Below the pieces are notes generated by a model that saw nothing but the letters and a program-made list of their open reading frames with translations, made no database searches and was not told where the DNA came from. Shown here one piece after another: positions 1-10,252 of a stretch of 64,000 nt of DNA. Position numbers and translations under genes: made by a program. Where the stretch lies: contig JARWMV010000243.1 in NCBI GenBank assembly GCA_030998015.1, forward strand, positions 1 through 64,000, written 5' to 3'. How positions within the stretch are numbered: the first letter of the stretch is position 1; each line of letters opens with the position of its first letter. Source of the stretch: Ceratorhiza oryzae-sativae. Its lineage: Eukaryota; Basidiomycota; Agaricomycetes; Cantharellales; Ceratobasidiaceae.

Positions 1-807
1 GATGTCTCAAAGTAGTTGCAATGCAATCAAGTAACACTCAAGGTAGTCTTAATCTTTCACAGTGTAAACTGACTAATTTATAGGTATAAACAGCAAGACT
101 ACTATGGTCAGGTTCCCTTAGATATCTTAAATGTAGCTCAGCCCTAGTTGCTTGGACTAACTGATACTAATCTTAATACTAGACTTAAGTGATAGCTTAT
201 AGGATAGATGGGGGGCTGCCTAATGTGTGTACTTCCTCAGCTACAGGTACTTAGATTTCCTCTAATAGCTGGTACTTAATGTCACACTCAATCAGGCAAT
301 ATTGTATCCTTATATATCTCTGTATATAAGATGCAATGACTCAGACAGTATATAACTAATATGGTACTTTATTCCTCAGTACTAGTTATATAAGAAATCA
401 CACACAGACAAGAGAAAAATAGAAAGAGAAAAGAAACCAAAACCAGTCTGGGTTGAGTAGAGGAGGGTGGTCTGGAAGGGCCTCAGAGGAGGTCCTTTTA
501 TACCCTGAGGAGGGCATTCCAGAGCCAAATAGATGCATGCATGCCAGTGTGATCATCAAAAGAGGGTACTGCTATACTTGGGGTACACCCTAGCCCAGTA
601 TAGGATATGAGAGTAAAGACAGGGTGTGGATTGAAGGCGTTGATGCATCTGAGACCTGCTATTGGCTTGTAGATCATATTATCATAGTATATACATGTCA
701 TGAATGGAGGCTACATCTCAGTGAGTCATAAGGTGAGTCAGAGAAGCTTCTGGATCAATTTGGAAGGCTCTCCTGACTCACTGGAGTCATTAGATCTTGA
801 TTGATGG
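1..807. repeat. LTR-2 copy 1, left part (interrupted)
   Basis: This sequence aligns by eye, almost base for base, with 20872-21676 and with the matching part of 28526-29344. It is the left part of a 1.3-kb LTR-like repeat whose complete copies begin TGTTAC and end CATAACA; the true start lies before the window. The copy is cut at 807 by the gypsy element and resumes at 7763. No coding capacity was recognised. TATA-like stretches (TATATAAG, TTTTATACC) are present, as expected of an LTR. Confidence 0.85.
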
Positions 808-1184
808 TGTCGACGACGACAAGTCAGGCAACGAGAAAAATAGTAAGAAAAGTAAAAGAACTTGTATTCGACGAGAGGTCAAGTTCTTGAGGAGTCCTCT
901 GCGAACTTGACCCAGTTTATATACATAGTACGAGCCACATCATAACAAACAAGTCTGTACAGTGAGTCACAACAGATAAGAGATAGAAGCAGTAGAAGCG
1001 ACTGCGGAACTGCGGAATTTCACATTGGAGTTGAAATACATCTTGGTTACCGGTCCGGAACATTCCCTGAGTCACATGACACAGATATACCATAAAAGGC
1101 AAGTATGTTTTGAAGATAATCTCATAAAATGTAATAAATCAAGAAAATATTGTAGAGTGGATGTATGCGTGTCAGTTCGTGACA
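808..1184 (-). repeat. 3' LTR of the gypsy element
   Basis: 377-bp LTR with TG...CA ends, about 98-99% identical to 7386-7762. It contains the same TATATAAA box (plus-strand complement near 916-923) and the same AGGTCAAGTTCTTGA segment. The differences seen are transitions. Confidence 0.95.
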
Positions 1185-2158
1185 CTTCCCCCCTTCAAGG
1201 CATGGGGGTCCTGGGGTGCCTTTGGATGTGACTTGACGTAGTCGGCGATGAGTTCTGGTGCATTTACCAGGTCGTCATAGGTTAGCCATTGTCGCTCGTC
1301 ATAGCCGAGCCACTTGACATAGTATTCGAAGACGTTAGATCTTTTGTTGTATCGTGACTTTATGATCTGTTCCACTTCGAACTCTTCTTCTCCTTCAGGA
1401 GTTACCACAGGTGGTGGTGGGGGGGTCTGACGGCCATATGGGTCGTCTTTATGTTTGGTCAGGAGCGAGACATGAAATACTGGATGTATTTTCATGGTTA
1501 CTGGCAAGTCCAGTTTGAAGGCATGGGTGCCGTGTTGTGCTACCACCTTGAATGGTCCAACTCTCTTGTGGGCCAATTTCCTGGAGGCCTGTTGTGTGTG
1601 TATGTTCCTGGTGTCGAGCCAGACTTTATCTCCCACCTTAATGACTTCTGGGGTCCGATGTTTTCGATCATAGTATTCTTTGGTCCTTTGGTTTGCTAGT
1701 TCCAGAGCAGCCTTGAGTTCGTCATGGCCCTTTTGAAGCCATTCTGCATGATTATCTGCTACAGGGAATTCCTGTTCCTCCTTGTCTCCAACTGCCAGCC
1801 TTGGATGGAAACCATAGTTTGCAAAGAACGGCGTTCTGCCGGTTGAGGCGTTGACGCCATTGTTGTAGGCAAATTCGGCCAGAGGTAAGAGAGGGACCCA
1901 GTTGTCCTGCCGGTCTGATACGTAGTGTCTCAGGTACCCTTCTACTACTTGGTTGGCCCTTTCTGACTGGCCATCCGTTTGTGGGTGATATGCTGTAGAG
2001 TAGGAGGGTTTTATGTCTAGCCGTTTATACAGGTGCCTTAGGAATTTGGATGCAAAGTTGGGGCCACGGTGAAGGTCTGAATGGTTTTCCGTGGTAGTCC
2101 ATGAAGTTTCCATACATAGGTTAGGAACAAGTTTGAGCAGTTTGCGAGTCCATGGCAC
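1172..2158 (-). pseudogene. Pol C-terminal part: integrase core and chromodomain
   Basis: This reading frame (about 328 residues) carries the end of the integrase catalytic core and a C-terminal chromodomain. Visible landmarks are RGPNFASKFLRHLY, YHPQTDGQSERANQ (containing the core glutamate) and the chromodomain motif YYVKWLGY followed by DDLVNAPELI. Chromodomains bind methylated histone tails and steer integration into heterochromatin (established for chromoviruses). The frame is offset by one base from the RNase H part upstream, so the integrase core is split by a frameshift between about 2158 and 2240. The D-x-G region reads SDLHRGP, with two residues more than the usual SDRGP. The stop codon lies a few bases inside the 3' LTR. 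Confidence 0.9.
1185..1196 (-). other. Polypurine tract of the gypsy element
   Basis: Directly beside the 3' LTR, the minus strand reads GAAGGGGGGAAG, an uninterrupted 12-nt purine run. This is the expected position for priming of plus-strand DNA synthesis in an LTR retrotransposon. Confidence 0.85.
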
Positions 2159-2225
2159 TGGCTTCCGATTGACATGGAATAAAGTGGACCATTTTTGTCA
2201 GGCGGTCGAAACTGTAAATATGGCA

Positions 2226-3194
2226 TCAAATCCTTCTGACAGGGTAGCCGGTGATCAGATCATAGGTAATTTCTTCCCAAGGTTTTTCTGGTGCAGGTAT
2301 TGGGTTTAAGAGACCTGGGGGAACTTGGTTGCTGTGCTTGTTCCTGATGCATGACTCGCAGTGTGTGACATATTCGTTGACTGATTTTTTCATTGATAAC
2401 CACGTATATTTGCGATTTAACAACTCATATGTTCTGAACTGTCCTGGGTGTCCTGCTGCCGGACTATCGTGACGGCTTTCGATGACCAGTTTGCGAAGTT
2501 CTTTGTTATTTGGGACATAGATTCTGCCCTTGTGTCGTAGGAGTCCTTCATCCCATTCCCAATCTTTGACCTTCTCATTGTCATCTAGGGCTTTTAGCAC
2601 TTTTGACAGGTGCTCATCCCCTGGGATAGCGTCCCTAATGAGTTGTTCCAGGTCATGGTCTGGTGTGATTGCTTGTAACCACAGAGATTTTAATTCCAAA
2701 AATTGGTTTTGCGCAAGCAGAGCTTGGCTCTCACCCCCCTCTTTCGGGATGTGTCTTGACAGCCTAGAGAGTATGTCTGCCCGGCCATTCTTTGCCCCTT
2801 CAATATATAAAATCTTGAATTCGAACCTGGATAAGAACTCATGCCACCGTGTGACCCGCCCGTTCAGTGGCCGATTTGTCTTCCAGTACTCCAAGTTCTT
2901 GTGATCACAAACAATGTTTACTGGGTGTTCGGCCCCTTCTAGCAAATGACGCCAGTGTTTAAGGGCCTTGATAATTGCCAGCATTTCTTTGTTGTAAATA
3001 TCGTAGTTTCTTTCTGCTGGGACCATTGCCTTGGAGTAATAGGAGATTGGGTGGAGCATTCCGTCCTCCCCATATTGTAATAATACAGCGCCTGTGGCAT
3101 AGCCTGAGGCGTCGGTTTCCAAAATGAATGGTTTGTTGGGCTCTGGCTGGATTAGGAGGGGGCTTCTTTTAATTTTTGCTTCAGCAGATTCCAT
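2226..3194 (-). pseudogene. Pol middle part: RNase H and integrase zinc-binding domain
   Basis: A 322-residue frame beginning inside the RT-RNase H linker. RNase H landmarks are FILETDASGYATGAVLLQ and DHKNLEYW. The integrase N-terminal HHCC zinc finger follows (HDSPAAGHPG, then HCESC), leading to TYDLITG, which carries the first catalytic Asp of the integrase core. The frame then terminates. It differs by one base from the protease-RT frame upstream (junction near 3190) and from the integrase-chromodomain frame downstream, so two frameshifts break pol. They could be real decay or consensus errors. Confidence 0.9.
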
Positions 3195-4536
3195 GCTTGA
3201 TCCCTTCTTCTGTCCATTCCCATTTTACATCCTTCTTGACAAGTTCATAAAGACATCTTGTGATTTTCGAAAAGTCTTTTATGAAGTGCCTCAACCAATT
3301 TGCAAACCCCAATCCTTCCAGTACTTCAGTTGGGTTGGTAGGGGTTGGCCATTCAACAGCCTTTTCGACCTTGGCTGGGTCTACTTTAATTCCCTGGGGA
3401 GTCACTACTATCCCCAAGTAGTCCACTTCAGTGACGTCAAAAACGCATTTCTCCAAGGCGCAGTATAGACCAGCCTTTTGAAGCCGGCGCAGGACTTCTC
3501 TGACATGTTCATTGTGTTCTTCCTGGTTCTTTGAGAATACTAATATGTTGTCCATGTAAATTACAACGTAAATGCCTTCGATGTCTTGGAATTCTTCTCG
3601 GATCATGGCCATGAAGGTTCCCGGTGCATTCTTTTGGCCAAATTGCATGACTAGGGGCTCATACAGCCCATATTTGGTTTTGAAAGCGGCCTTCCATTCG
3701 TCTCCTTCCCGAATTCGTATGAGGTTGAAACCCCACTTTAGGTCGAATTTGGTGAATATCTTTGCCCCATGCAAGGTTTCCACAATATCGTTGATGCGTG
3801 GGAGCGGGTATACGTTGGAGACAGTCATTTCGTTTAGCCGCCGGTAGTCAATGCACATGCGCAGTTTCCCATTCTTCTTTTTGACGAATATGACTGGGGA
3901 TGCCATTGGTGACCTTGAGGGTCTGATATGCCCTGCTTTCAATTGGCGATCCAAGGTTTTACGTAATTCTGCATCTTCCTTGACACCCACGCTATATATG
4001 GGACCATGCCTTGGCTTGGCGTCTGGTTTTAAATCTATTTCCATATCCCACTTCCTATGGGGTGGTAATGGTTGGACGTCGTCCTCTTCAGCAAATATTT
4101 TCTGGAATTCTTTGTATTTTGTTGGGAGGAAGTCTAAGGCGTCCAACTGAAGCTCCTTAGGTTCATTTGCTTGCACATGCAGGGGTTTTGTGATGCAGTG
4201 CTTCAGGCATATTGGTGAGTTGAACTTCATGTCTTTCCCGTCCCAATCAATATCAGGGTTATGGAATTTGAGCCATGACATGCCCAGGACTAGATCATTT
4301 TTGCCAACGTTCACAACATAGGCACTGAGGATTTCTCGGTGCTCTTGAATGCACAGCTCAAAGGTGCAGTAATGGGTCACAGACCCAGAGTCTATCTCCC
4401 TTCCATCAATTACCCTCAATTTCTTGGGTGTTTTTAGGGCAACGGTAGGAATACGGTATTGTTTAACCAAGTTTTCATGTATAAATACTGATGTGGCCCC
4501 TGAATCGATCATGGCCCATCCGTTGAATTTTTTCAT
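3181..4536 (-). pseudogene. Pol N-terminal part: protease and reverse transcriptase
   Basis: A 451-residue frame with a retropepsin-like aspartic protease (MIDSGATSVFIHENL near the N-terminus), then a gypsy-type reverse transcriptase (CIDYRRLNEMTV, FTKFDLKWGFNLIRI, MQFGQKNAPGTF, LEKCVFDV). The RT catalytic box reads YMDN, not YxDD: the second catalytic Asp is Asn, which one G-to-A transition would produce. A one-base shift near 3190 separates this frame from RNase H. The D-to-N change alone would be expected to abolish polymerase activity. Confidence 0.92.
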
Positions 4537-4706
4537 ATTATATGCAGACTTGCGTTCGGGGGTTATGCGCAGAGGGAATGCATGAAAGAAAAACTATAAT
4601 TGTGATTGGTTTCCTAACAACATACATTCCATTTCCATGTCTTTATTTTTGTTATGCGCATTTTGTAACATAGCGCCCAAGACCGCCCCCCTGGCACGGT
4701 TTGAGC

Positions 4707-6098
4707 TCATTCTTTTACCGACTCATCGTCGGTTGTTTCGACATCCTCAACCACTGCCTCATATCCTGACATCTTAGCTGAGGGGCATTTGGCTGCAATA
4801 TGACCCCGTCCTCCACAGTTATAGCAGGTGTTCGTTCCCTTTCCTTTTCCTGCGCTATCTAGATCCATTGCATCTGGATCCTTTGCCTTTGGGGCCGCCA
4901 GGGGATGGTTATCCTTCTTTATGTCCTTGAAGGATTCTTGTATGTTGGCATTACTGCCATCGTAACGGACGGTTGGAACCGTGAAACCCTTCGCATTGGG
5001 ACCGATGGCTACGATTTGACCTTTTACAGCCCTGCCATCTTTAATCTTGTATATGCGTTCCCCATTCTTGAATTTCTCCTTTTGGGGAGCGCTTTGGGGA
5101 TTATTTGTGGGCCTGCTAGTCGAAGCATTGTTGCTGCTGGACTTATTACCCCCATGAGACGTCCTCTTGCTACCGAAGGAAATGAGGTGGCGGTCAATTT
5201 CCAGGGCCCACTGTGTGAGCTGGGCAAATGTCTTTGTGCGGGGATCATAGTTTTGGGCCACCATGCTATCTGTCACGTCTGACGACAGGCCATCATAGAA
5301 CTGGTCACGCATGGCGGCATCGTTGTAGTTGAGGCCTGTGGAATATAAGTTGAATAGGGTGAGGTAGTCCTGAACCGTCTTGGATTGTTTCAACTTCCAC
5401 CACTTGTCGCGGTTATTTTCGGTGCGGTTCAGATCCCCATATCGGGTAGTAAACTCTTGCCAGAATAAATTGGCATCGTGGAGCCAGGGGATCGCAGTTC
5501 CAGGGTTGAGAATTTCGAATTCTTCATACGAGTTAACCCATTCCGCTGCTGACCCTTCGAGATAAGAGGTGATGAAGGCGACCACTTGGTCAGCCGAGTG
5601 CCCACTCATGTTTGTATTGACGTATCGGGCACATGCAATTCTGAATGAGATGGCGTCTTCCCGTTTTGTGCCATCAAATTTTTGAGGGGCGGCCATCTTA
5701 ACTTTTGCAGTCGATCCTCCAGAGGGAGCAGGTGCTGCTGGTTGTGGTTGGACTGTACCAGTGGGAGCTAGTACTTGAGCAGCGCCTGAGCCACCCATGG
5801 TGATGTTGACTTGCGCTTCAATGCGCGTGATAGTAGTTTGGAGAATGGTTAACATTCCCACTAAGTTGTTGACATTGGTGGCTAGTCCGGCCACGTCTGC
5901 ATCTATTTTCGTCTGATTCGTGGTAAGCTTGGCCTCGAGTGAATCTGTGTAGGTTTTATTATTGTGTTCGACGTCCCCAATATCATTTTGGAGATTATTG
6001 GTTCGCTCTTGCAGTTCGTCCATTGATCGAAGCATATAGATGACCTTATCTTCATCAGACATATTCGCCCAAGCAGGGGCAGGAGGTTGTGACGCCAT
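4707..6098 (-). CDS. Gag polyprotein of the gypsy element
   Basis: An intact 463-residue frame. Residues 20-120 are coiled-coil-like with many polar heptads, followed by a Pro/Ala linker. A retrotransposon Gag (capsid) domain follows around residues 140-300, with EDAISFRIACARYV, YLEGSAAEWV and WWKLKQSKTVQDYL. A single CCHC zinc knuckle CYNCGGRGHIAAKC lies near residue 425. It would form the virus-like particle and bind the element RNA. It is the only full-length undisrupted element frame here. The start Met (MASQPPAPAW) is the first ATG of the frame. The protease frame begins about 170 bases downstream, in a different frame. Confidence 0.92.
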   Translation of the reverse strand: MASQPPAPAWANMSDEDKVIYMLRSMDELQERTNNLQNDIGDVEHNNKTYTDSLEAKLTTNQTKIDADVAGLATNVNNLVGMLTILQTTITRIEAQVNITMGGSGAAQVLAPTGTVQPQPAAPAPSGGSTAKVKMAAPQKFDGTKREDAISFRIACARYVNTNMSGHSADQVVAFITSYLEGSAAEWVNSYEEFEILNPGTAIPWLHDANLFWQEFTTRYGDLNRTENNRDKWWKLKQSKTVQDYLTLFNLYSTGLNYNDAAMRDQFYDGLSSDVTDSMVAQNYDPRTKTFAQLTQWALEIDRHLISFGSKRTSHGGNKSSSNNASTSRPTNNPQSAPQKEKFKNGERIYKIKDGRAVKGQIVAIGPNAKGFTVPTVRYDGSNANIQESFKDIKKDNHPLAAPKAKDPDAMDLDSAGKGKGTNTCYNCGGRGHIAAKCPSAKMSGYEAVVEDVETTDDESVKE

Positions 6099-6122
6099 TT
6101 CAGAGAAGGTTTGATAGAATTT

Positions 6123-7063
6123 TTAAAGACGACGGAGACGGTAAGGAAGTACAGGGAATTGGGAATTGTTTTGGTAATATAGGATTTCTTTCCCCCGCAC
6201 GAGTCTATAAATTTCGAAGTTTCTGATCCCCGCAAACCTTAGCCAGGTATCGTCCAAGTCCCAACTTTTGGTGTCTTGGCAACGGTATGGGCACTCCACC
6301 CTCTTCAATTTAGTTTGATCCCGCAGGAGTGTCTCCTTGGGGAGGATTGGCTTGGGCTGCTGGAAGGGATGTTTCTTCCTGGATTGGCGAGCCCGTGCCA
6401 CTTAGAAAGGTGGGGTGAGGAAGGTCTGACGGCGTTGAGAGGACGGGGAAGGCGTACTCGTGGGGTTCAACGGTTTCTCGGACTATAGCTTCTAGTCTGA
6501 GATGGTCTTGGAGGAGGGATAAATAGTCCTCCTGGTGTTCGCGCAAACGTTCAGTTAAGTATGTGCAACAGGCCTCGGCTTCGTGAAGTTTTTCATGGGT
6601 TTCTTCGTACTTATTCCGGTAATAACGGTACCTGTCTTGGAAGTTTTCGATAGTGTTTAACAGGTGACGAAGAAGCTGTTGACCGAGGTTCTCCAGCTTA
6701 GAGCTGGTTGCGAGGGATGGTGTAGTAATAGAGGAATTTGTCCTTCTTAGGACAATAGGGGCAGCGCGCGGGGAAGGTGGCTTCGTTTGGCCGACGGCAG
6801 ATCTTGCACTCAGGGGCACCTGGCTCGGTGACGAAGGCTTGTTGGGCACGTCCGACTCTCTGGGGGCGGACTTTGATAATTACTACTCGGCTAAAATCGA
6901 TGTGCCCTGCTTCTTCAAGGATACTTTCGACCAAGTTGAGGGTGAAGCAGTGGATCGATAGGTGTCCGAACCACCCACACCGACGGCAACGCTGATCTTC
7001 TGTAAAAGGTTGTGCCACTTGAGGGCCGTGCGTTCCGTCAGAGACATACTCGAGCAAGAGCAA
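6123..7063 (-). pseudogene. Accessory zinc-knuckle/coiled-coil ORFs between 5' LTR and gag
   Basis: Three overlapping minus-strand frames fill the region before gag: 7063-6698 (121 aa), 6849-6310 (179 aa) and 6401-6123 (92 aa). The first has a CCHC knuckle, CRRCGWFGHLSIHC (C-x2-C-x4-H-x4-C), then a second cysteine cluster CKIC...CPYC. The second is rich in heptads (RYRYYRNKYEETHEKLHEAE) and looks coiled-coil. The third is basic and aromatic-rich. The frames overlap end to end, so they may be one protein of about 300 residues broken by frameshifts or joined by splicing. Function unknown. A second zinc-knuckle frame outside Gag is unusual for this class. Confidence 0.5.
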
Positions 7064-7368
7064 GATAAAAGGAAAAAATAGACCCTTTCCCGAGTCTATG
7101 GGAATAGGAAGGTGACCTCCGTTGCTCAGCTACTTAAGGGCAATGAGCGACCCCACCTCTTGTTGACGAAAGAGATTAGAGAACCGAAGCTTGTTACGAC
7201 GTGTGAGGGACCTGGCTATGCAAGGTTTCACAGAGGCGCGTATAGGGCAACGATATCTTGTGACTGTGGATAGGTGGAGTGGGATTGGGGAAGGCAACGA
7301 GGAGTTATCTCGAGACGACGCCGACGGCGTTCCAAACGTATCCCAGACGACACTGAGACTTACGATTG

Positions 7369-7383
7369 TCAAGAACTTGACCT
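7369..7383 (-). other. Self-complementary primer binding site
   Basis: Two bases inside the 5' LTR, the element sense strand reads AGGTCAAGTTCTTGA. The reverse complement of these 15 bases occurs within the LTR sense strand (plus-strand 7454-7468), about 30 nt downstream of the TATATAAA box, where the transcript should begin. The RNA 5' end can therefore fold onto the PBS. That is the arrangement known for self-primed Tf1/sushi elements, rather than priming by a tRNA 3' end. Confidence 0.75.
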
Positions 7384-7385
7384 GA

Positions 7386-7762
7386 TGTCGACGACGACAA
7401 GTCAGGCAACGAGAAAAATAGTAAGAAAAGTAAAAGAACTTGTATTCGACGAGAGGTCAAGTTCTTGAGGAGTCCTCTGCGAACTTGACCCAGTTTATAT
7501 ACATAGTACGAGCCACATCATAACAAACAAGTCTGTACAGTGAGTCACGACAGATAAGAGATAGAAGCAGTAGAAGCGACTGCGGAACTGTGGAATTTCA
7601 CATCAGAGTTGAAATACATCTCGGTTACCGGTCCGGAACATTCCCTGAGTCACATGACACAGATATACCATAAAAGGCAAGTATGTTTTGAAGATAATCT
7701 CATAAAATGTAATAAATCAAGAAAATATTGTAGAGTGGATGTATGCGTGTCAGTTCGTGACA
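7386..7762 (-). repeat. 5' LTR of the gypsy element
   Basis: 377-bp LTR, TG...CA ends, nearly identical to 808-1184. In the sense direction it supplies the element promoter. The 5-bp target duplication GATGG follows immediately at 7763-7767. Confidence 0.95.
7494..7501 (-). promoter_or_regulatory. TATA box of the gypsy 5' LTR
   Basis: The minus strand reads TATATAAA. The predicted transcript start lies about 26-33 nt downstream, at or next to plus-strand 7468-7470, exactly where the segment complementary to the primer binding site begins. Confidence 0.65.
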
Positions 7763-8166
7763 GATGGTCCAGTAAGATTCTAATGATCTTTGGGCCATTC
7801 CGGCGCCAGGATCTGGTAGATCGCGACGATCTTCGGGCAGCAGATACTGCCGAAGATTAGCTATCGATAGAGCATAAGATCGCTTTGATAGCGTAAGCTG
7901 TTGCCGAGATATGAGCAGCGCAATGTTGTAATCAATATCTCCTGATAAGAGGAAATATTGCAACCTCTATATCTCTCTGAGTTCTTAAGATAAAATCACA
8001 ATAAAATATGCGTTGGAAAGAGGAGATTTTGTACCATTTAATGGAATACAAATAGTACCACTTCAGATGCATACAAATTCATTTAATTTCAAGAAAATTA
8101 CAGAGGCATCACTTGAGGTTGGCAGAGCAGACTACAATAATAGAAAAATGTTAGTGATCCATAACA
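7763..8166. repeat. LTR-2 copy 1, right part
   Basis: Continuation of the repeat interrupted at 807. It matches about 21677-22080 and 29345-29748 and ends in the same GTGATCCATAACA. The element boundary is 8166. The base after the gypsy target duplication continues in register with the uninterrupted copies. Confidence 0.88.
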
Positions 8167-9367
8167 GATCAACAACATACTAATAATGTGTGGTATTCAG
8201 AAAACTATTTACTTGCTTCAAATTTTGCAAGGCAACTGGGGATCACACAGAATGTTGAGGCACACATGTGGCATTGGATGCTGTGTTGGAAACAGGCAAG
8301 GATCTTGGTCTGAGTGATACCAGTGAGGCTGAAGCCAATTAACTCTAGCTTACAGGTCTGTCAACTTGGGTTGTTTGTTTCACAGCTACTAGATACACTT
8401 GGCTCACCATTCTTTAATTGTCCTTTGTATATATCATATCTGCTATGTTAATTTACATTTATATATTTCAACAAGCTCTCAACATAGCATAAGAAATGGA
8501 CAAGGATTATTGAAACAAAGCAAGCAACCAAGTTAGGAGACTAATGCTATTCACCACAATGTTGCTTTCATATACTATGCATACATTGGGTAGCACAAGA
8601 ATATGATAAGTACAAGTGTGCTCAGGAAACTATAGCCAAAATTTTATGTACAATAGGTGAGCACATACAGGCTAGAATCTAATCAACATATTAAGCTGAC
8701 CTGTTCAATATGGTAAGTATTATACTTGCAATGGAAAATGACAATGTTCTGTCATGAGAGACACAAATTCAATTGTGTTGTTAGCACCATGAAGCTTAGC
8801 CTTGAGTTTGACATAACACCTGCTGGATGAGCTAAACAGACATGTTCTCAGCCCAATGCACCTAACAAGTGGCTGGCCAAGACATTTAGGCTGACAGTCA
8901 AGCAACTGACACATGAAGCCAAACAAGCATATGATCAGTGTAATGCACAATGATCTTGACATGCAGGCATGACATGTGGGACATGATTGGTCTTGGCAGT
9001 TAAGCCATGCCACAGCAAATCTACCAGCCATGGGACAGAATATCATCAAGCAGTAATGATATTTCATTCCTGCACAGACCATATGTGCTATGTAGCCTTA
9101 TCAGTGCTGATTCCATCTATGGCCTACTGTCATCCATGCAACGGGGTCCTGATGCAGGGGACAAACCCTTTCAGGTGATCCTCATGCACTGTTTCACATT
9201 TAACTCCGCCATTTATTGACAAAACAGTAGATTTTCAGGGATTGGCTGAGTGCCCCAATGCAAGTCTGTCAAAGATGGTGTAGTTATCATATGTGGCCTA
9301 TGATAACCATAACTTTGCATAGTGTGTATCTGACAGGTGGGTAGCGGTTAATGCAGCAAGCAGCGTT
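8167..9367. other. 1.2-kb region without recognised gene
   Basis: AT-rich sequence. The only longer frame (8720-9082, minus, 120 aa) has no recognisable domain and an unusual Cys/Met-rich composition. A short perfect palindrome, GTTATCATA and TATGATAAC around a 7-bp centre, lies at about 9283-9307. I see no other structure. Confidence 0.5.
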
Positions 9368-10252
9368 ATGGCCGAGAGCAGGAGCCGGAAGCGTAAGTGT
9401 CGGTCTGATTCGGGCCATGATGCGAGCCCAAGGTCGACAGCACGCCCACGCCTCGCAGCGCTCCAAGCCACGCGCAAGATATCCGATCCCCAAAAAGTCA
9501 AACTCAAGCCGGACGTACGTCGAACCTTGATCCAACAGATACACCGCAACCATGACCTGGAGCTTGGGGAGTTGATGCAACAAATCAACCAATGCCCTCA
9601 ACTCACAAACCTCATAACTGTCGTCGACAAACATGCCGAAATGGACGTCTGGTATGCCCTTCAGGCTCGCTTGCACTCAGCTGCACACGCCTCGGGCACG
9701 AGGATGCAGCGTATTCGATCTAAACCGGCTGGCCCCGACGGCACTGTCAAGCACGACCCCGTGCTATTCATTAACGCAGAAGGAAAAACTGCACGGCCCA
9801 TGAAACTGTATGGTGAGTGATCATGGTTGATGCATAATAAACACCGCTTGAGCCACAGTCGGAATGTTCTAGATTGCGCGGTCGGCCAGGTTCAGCTTAT
9901 CTTCCGACTAACCCCCACTATCCTAATCACAGAACCTACACTAATGGTCTACGTGCGGTTGTTCGACAAAATCACTCGTTCCGCCTGCAAGACCAAGGGT
10001 CTCTTGACTGTTAAAAATATCACGGTCGTAGACGACACAGACTCATGCCAGCGTCAGATGTCGTGCGTTTACGCCCCTTGGCGCAGGTTGTACCGGGAAA
10101 CGCCCCACGAGACGTCGACCGCAACAGCGTATTGGACCATTTTTCTACTTTTTATCTCAATAAGTATCGCAATATCGACGATCTTATCTTTATGTTCTCC
10201 GACTGCCTATAGGTTTCAGATATCCTTTTTCGAGTCTGCACGCCGTGTTTGA
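9368..10252 (+). CDS. Unrecognised basic protein, spliced
   Basis: I do not recognise this family. Exon 1 (9368-9812) starts at an ATG (MAESRSRKRKCRSDSG), giving a strongly basic, possibly nuclear-targeting N-terminus. A helical stretch follows (LGELMQQINQCPQLTNL, VDKHAEMDVWYALQARL). The GTGAGT donor at 9813 and CACAG acceptor at 9932 give a 120-bp intron that joins two open frames in phase. Exon 2 continues with LMVYVRLFDKITRSACK. The frame stays open to a stop at 10252. Its last 60 residues include a hydrophobic run (FLLFISISIAISTILSL) that could be a membrane segment or could be a further intron read through, so the 3' end is uncertain. High GC and clean splicing, unlike the flanking transposons, suggest a host gene. 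Confidence 0.5.

Larger units (their letters stand above)
808..7762 (-). mobile_element. Full-length chromodomain Ty3/gypsy LTR retrotransposon
   Basis: A 6,955-bp element bounded by two 377-bp direct repeats (808-1184 and 7386-7762), each running TGTCGACG...GTGACA. A 5-bp target duplication GATGG flanks it (803-807 and 7763-7767). Uninterrupted LTR-2 copies at about 21671 and 29340 show the empty site, with a single GATGG. On the minus strand the order is LTR, primer site, accessory ORFs, gag, protease-RT, RNase H-integrase, chromodomain, polypurine tract, LTR. I see about five transition differences between the LTRs, so the insertion is recent. Pol is broken by two frameshifts and the RT active site is altered, so this copy is probably non-autonomous. 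The chromodomain and self-priming site suggest the Tf1/sushi group of chromoviruses (inference). Confidence 0.96.

Noticed and set aside
7191..7468. Plus-strand frames over the gypsy 5' LTR junction
   Set aside because: They overlap the primer binding site and LTR, with no coding signature.
8720..9082. 120-codon minus-strand frame
   Set aside because: No domain, odd Cys/Met composition, AT-rich non-coding surroundings and no exon partner.
9283..9307. 25-bp palindrome GTTATCATA/TATGATAAC
   Set aside because: It is isolated, single-copy in the window and not attached to a recognisable promoter or terminator.
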